DNA from: Adineta steineri
Lineage: Eukaryota > Rotifera > Eurotatoria > Adinetida > Adinetidae
Length of the DNA stretch: 64,000 bases
Assembly (NCBI GenBank): GCA_905250115.1
Contig: CAJNOI010000185.1
Location: 1-64,000 of the forward strand
Reading direction: 5' to 3'
The translations under genes and the position numbers were made by a program. Below, in pieces: positions 60,080 through 64,000 of the stretch; position 1 is the stretch's first letter, and each line of letters begins with the position of its first letter. Under the pieces are notes generated by a model, which saw only the letters and a program-made list of their open reading frames with translations, was not told the origin of the DNA and made no database searches.

Positions 60080-62107
60080 ATAGAATTTTAGTTTTGAAAA
60101 AAAGAAAAAAAAATTATTGAATAAATAACTCAGAAACAAAAGATAAAGTGAAGTTTTATTCTTAAACATCAATGAAAAAAACGATCTAAATTTGAACAAA
60201 AAGATATTTTAACAAAAGAACGAAGAAAAGTCTTTTTGGTTTCTTTTAATCAAAACTATTCGAAAAGAAGATTTTATCTTTGATAAAATTCTATAAAACT
60301 TGAAAAAAAGATATATTTTATGAAAAATTGATAATAAAACTGGAATTGAAATGAGTTTTCTTGAACAAAACAAATGTCGAAAAGATTCTCATTTAAAAAT
60401 AATAAAAAGCAATAGAAGTTCTGAGATGATCCAGGATTTAAGTTGAATTGTTGATTTAATATATTTTTAATAGAATTAATATGTTTTCATCTGATTTCAT
60501 AATATTTTTATCATATTTAATTCAGTTGTATCAAACAAAAAGTTACTTTCATTTCAGAAAGGAAAACCACGTGAAGGTATAAATATTATTTTCACAACTT
60601 CTTGACTTTCATTCACATTTCAAAGTAAAATTTTTGACAAAGAATAGCACTATAATAACTGAAGAAATAATAGAATAAATAGTTTGTCAAGAATACATGT
60701 GGCTATGAGAAAATATCTTTTGTTCTCAAAAATAAAATAAAAAATATTTATGTGAATTGAGAGTTTTATGTTTGAGAAGAGATTTATAAAATATGTTTTC
60801 ATATATGTATACATATTATTTAAGAAAGGAAAAAAACAATACGGATTTATTTTTACTTTCAACAAGAATGAATCGAATATCGAAATAACACGTTATATCT
60901 ATTATAGAAAACTTGTTATTAAAATCTCTTTAATTTGTTGATAAATTTTCTGTCAAAATTCTTCAATATATTTTATTATCATTTCATAATTTATCCACTA
61001 AATTTAATTCAATTACTAACATATGGAATCGATTAATGATCAATTCTTATTCATTTATATATCAAATTATTTAACCAGAACATATCATCATTTTTCAGAG
61101 CTTTTCATAGTGAATCTTTTAAAAGAGAAAAGATCAAACTTCTATTATGTATCAATGCTGCGATATATAAAAAAATGTTTTGGGATATTCGATTAATTAT
61201 AATTAAATTTGATCATATTTTACTTATTTATTTCGATAGTTTTTCTTTTTCAAATCAAATATATAGTTGGAAAAAACAATAGTTAAGAAGAATTAATAAA
61301 TCGATAAAAGAGAAATTAAAGGTGATGTTACAGTCTTATCGAAGGTTGAAGAAAAAGATGCGATGTTTGAAAGCGCCTATAATGCTTTGTTGATACAAAA
61401 AAAAAACAAGAGTATTTATACGATGAGTAGTGGTCATTTGTTCGATTATTTTCGTCTCCGAAATATAATATATCCTAAGAAAATACCCATGTCATATACT
61501 TTTGTTCATAACTTCAAGATAACATATTTCTATGTAAGTTACAAGAGCAGAAGAAAAGGAAAAATACTATATGACTATAAATGGAAGAAAATACCATGTG
61601 ATCAGATATATGCTTAATGTAGAGAACGAATAATTTATTTGTTTGCTTACAAGTAGTAGTATAGTCGAAATTCAATTCTTCGAAATACTTTCATTTTGGT
61701 AAGTTAGTCTTTTGAAATAATAGAAAAAATGAGAAAAAAAAAGAATATTTCATAATAACTATTTTGAGAATAAGAGTGATGATAATAACAGTGTAAGAAT
61801 GGATTAAAATGAACATAGCGATGCACTTGAGTGAAGTAGAGATTAACATATCTTCCATTTCGAGGGTAAAGTCATGGGTGTAAATCCGTGTTTAACATTA
61901 AACTATATCTAAATCTACGTTAAAACATTCTTTCGTTGAAAAAACATCACTAGAATTGTTTGAACTTTTATTTAAAATCAAAAGCACATCAATTTCTATT
62001 TCTCATACTACTGAGCAATTTTTTTATTATTATTGAGTTATTAAGTTTGCATCTAGAAAACTAGATTAGAAAATATTCATTTCTTCTAGAAATTCATATT
62101 CAACAAC
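60080..62107. other. Spacer between ART-NHL and NHL copy D
   Basis: The first part matches the 3' flank of copy A (47.7-48.3 kb), including a block around 60678 that matches 48229. From about 61281 it matches the 5' duplicon of copies A and B. No extra gene is seen. Confidence 0.65.
61589..62107 (+). promoter_or_regulatory. Conserved 5' region of B-box NHL gene, third copy
   Basis: Homologous to 45345-45892 and 49428-49921. It includes AAAATGAACATAGCGATGCA (near 61806), the TTTCGAGGGT block and TTCTAG before the start codon. It is closer to copy A than to copy B by eye. Confidence 0.5.
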
Positions 62108-63964
62108 ATGGCAATGACAAACAATAAAACACATTGTTTTACATGCAATAAAGATAAAATAACATATCCTTGTGAAGGATGTTCACAAAGATTTTGTTTA
62201 ATGGATCTGACAGAACATCATCAAATATTAAATAATGAATTAAATCATATTATTAATGATTATAATCAATTTAAACACAGATTTACTGAACAAAAGCCGA
62301 ATCCACATGATCTATCTTTATTAGATCAAATTAATCAATGGGAAATAGATTCAGTTAACAAAATTAAACAAAGAGCAAAAGAGTGTAGAGAAATTGTCAC
62401 TAAATCATTACAAACATGTACTAATGATATTGAAAAGAAATTTAATGATTTAAATGAACAAATAAAACAATTTCACAATGAAAATGAATTTAATGAGATA
62501 AATTTGAATTATTTAAGAAATGAATTAATTAAAATTAGGCAAGAATCAAATAACCCATCAACGACGTCTATTCAGCAAGATTCTCAATCATTTATTAATG
62601 AAATTTCAATTATTTCATTAGAAAAAAGTAAGCTTTTAATAAATACAATCTAAAAGAAAAAATTCAGATTTTTTATGTATTTATGTTAAAAAACTATAAA
62701 TACAGAGAAAGGTGATGATAAAGAAAAAAATAATAAGATAAGAAATAAAAGTTAATTAAAAAAACTTTTTATTCGAAGTTTCAAAAGATGTTTGATCAAT
62801 AAGATCAAAATTGGATTATTTTCAAATTTTGATAATTATTCTAACAAAAATCAAATAATTTATAAAGAAATATTGTTCTAGTTTCATCACTTTAGATATT
62901 TTATATTAAAGTTCTTGATAAATTAGAGAAATAAAATAAAATTTGTCTCTTTATTAAATATATTTATTACCGTTTTATTTAAAATAAATCTTTTCTTTTT
63001 TCTTCGATCAAAAACAACTTTTCCTCTTCTTCTTTTCATCAAAATCTTTTGTTTTCATCTTTTACTAGAACCAAAATTGAACAAATGGAAACAAAGTGCC
63101 ATTACTGTGGCTGGTGGAAATGGAGAAGGACAACAATTAGATCAACTCCATAGCCCTCGAGGAATCTTTATTGATAAAAAGAAAAATATTTCCATTGCTG
63201 ATTGGACGAATCATCGTATAGTTGAATGGAAATGTAATGAAAAGGAAGGACAAATCATTGCAGGTGGAAATGGACCAGGACATCGAATGAATCAATTGTA
63301 TTATCCATCAGATGTGATTTTTGATCAACAAAATCATTCGATCATCATTGCTGATCGTGGACACAGAAGAGTGGTTCAATGGTTAAATCAAAATCAACAA
63401 ATTCTCATTAAGAATATTCATTGTTGGGGCTTGGCAATGGATAAACATGGATCTCTTTATGTATCTGATTATCAGAAGAACGAAGTGAGACGATGGAAAA
63501 TGGGTGAATACAATAAAGGAATTGTAGTGGCAGGTGGAAATGGTGAAGGAGACGAACTCAATCAACTCAATTATCCTACTTTTATCTTTGTTGATGAAGA
63601 TCAATCTGTTTATATATCAGATAGCAACAATCATCGTGTGATAAAATGGAGAAAAGATGCAAAAGAAGGAACAATTGTGGCTGGAGGAAATGGTCAAGGA
63701 AGAAATCTCAATCAATTGTCTTATCCTCGAGGAGTATTTGTTGATCATGTGGGTCAAATCTACGTGGCAGATTGTGATAATCATCGAGTAATGCGTTGGT
63801 GTGAAGGAAAAGAAGAAGGTAAAATTGTTGTTGGTGGAAACGATCAAGGAAATGAACCAAATCAATTGAATTGTCCTTATGGTTTATCTTTTGATGATGA
63901 AGGAAATCTTTATGTTGTTGATCGTGACAATCACAGAATTCAAAAATTTGTAACAGTTTTGTGA
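62108..63964 (+). CDS. B-box / coiled-coil / NHL-repeat protein, third copy
   Basis: Exons 62108-62627 and 63069-63964 give 471 aa. B-box-like finger CFTCNKDKITYPCEGCSQRFC, coiled coil, then the NHL exon (KPKLNKWKQSAITVAGG) with regular blades to the end (LYVVDRDNHRIQKFVTVL). The first exon is closer to copy A, while the NHL exon shares features with copy B and the ART-NHL gene (HSPRGIFIDKKKN, GEYNKGIVVAGGNGEG). This mosaic pattern suggests gene conversion. Intact; no signal peptide or TM. Confidence 0.85.
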
Positions 63965-64000
63965 ATGAAATTTTAGTTTTGGCAAAAAGAAAAATAATTT

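Noticed and set aside
1..64000. CRISPR arrays, rRNA, bacterial operons
   Set aside because: Spliced genes and eukaryotic families throughout; no regularly spaced repeats or rRNA sequence seen.

Overview
The window looks like nuclear DNA of a bdelloid rotifer (Adineta/Rotaria/Philodina type); this is inference. It is AT-rich, has many GT-AG introns of about 45-70 nt next to a few of 0.6-1.5 kb, and carries NHL-repeat surface proteins, a GH18 chitinase, an ADP-ribosyltransferase with the usual animal motif set and several small hAT-like MITEs. I rebuilt gene models by hand from splice signals and reading phase; every multi-exon CDS quoted with a total length closes in frame. It is a scaffold: there is a 100-N gap (44347-44446) and a 10-N gap (57707-57716).

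Region 1 (1-17.9 kb, minus): one 32-exon LRRK-type Roco kinase (ankyrin, LRR, Roc, COR, kinase, WD40; about 2,690 aa). Two other genes sit in its introns: a complete GH18 chitinase on the same strand, whose end overlaps the next LRRK exon by 16 nt, and a Tctex1-type dynein light chain on the opposite strand. The kinase naturally has Ser in place of the DFG glycine, the position of human LRRK2 G2019S.

Region 2 (19-43.3 kb): compact housekeeping genes: an ARF-like GTPase, an NHL-EGF-TM receptor-like protein, SPAG1 (dynein-arm assembly), an NPC2/ML lipid-binding protein, a small SEY-repeat protein, COQ7, an FBXO30/40-type F-box protein, a FASTK/RAP mitochondrial protein and a GCC1-type GRIP golgin. 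Introns here and in LRRK hold MITEs, four of them with perfect or near-perfect 8-bp target-site duplications.

Region 3 (45-64 kb, plus): a tandem array built around one NHL beta-propeller exon entered by a phase-1 intron. Three copies have an upstream B-box/coiled-coil exon (TRIM-NHL-like without RING). The fourth has instead a cytosolic ADP-ribosyltransferase, a transmembrane helix and a Thr/Pro-rich stalk spliced in frame to the same NHL exon. The 3' flank of this chimera matches the B-box duplicon and its 5' flank does not, so it probably arose by duplication and exon shuffling. This ART-TM-stalk-NHL protein is the best candidate for something undescribed. Debris between the copies includes a TPR fragment, a broken gene, a fold-back element and many short GGGTGTGG/CCACACCC hairpins.
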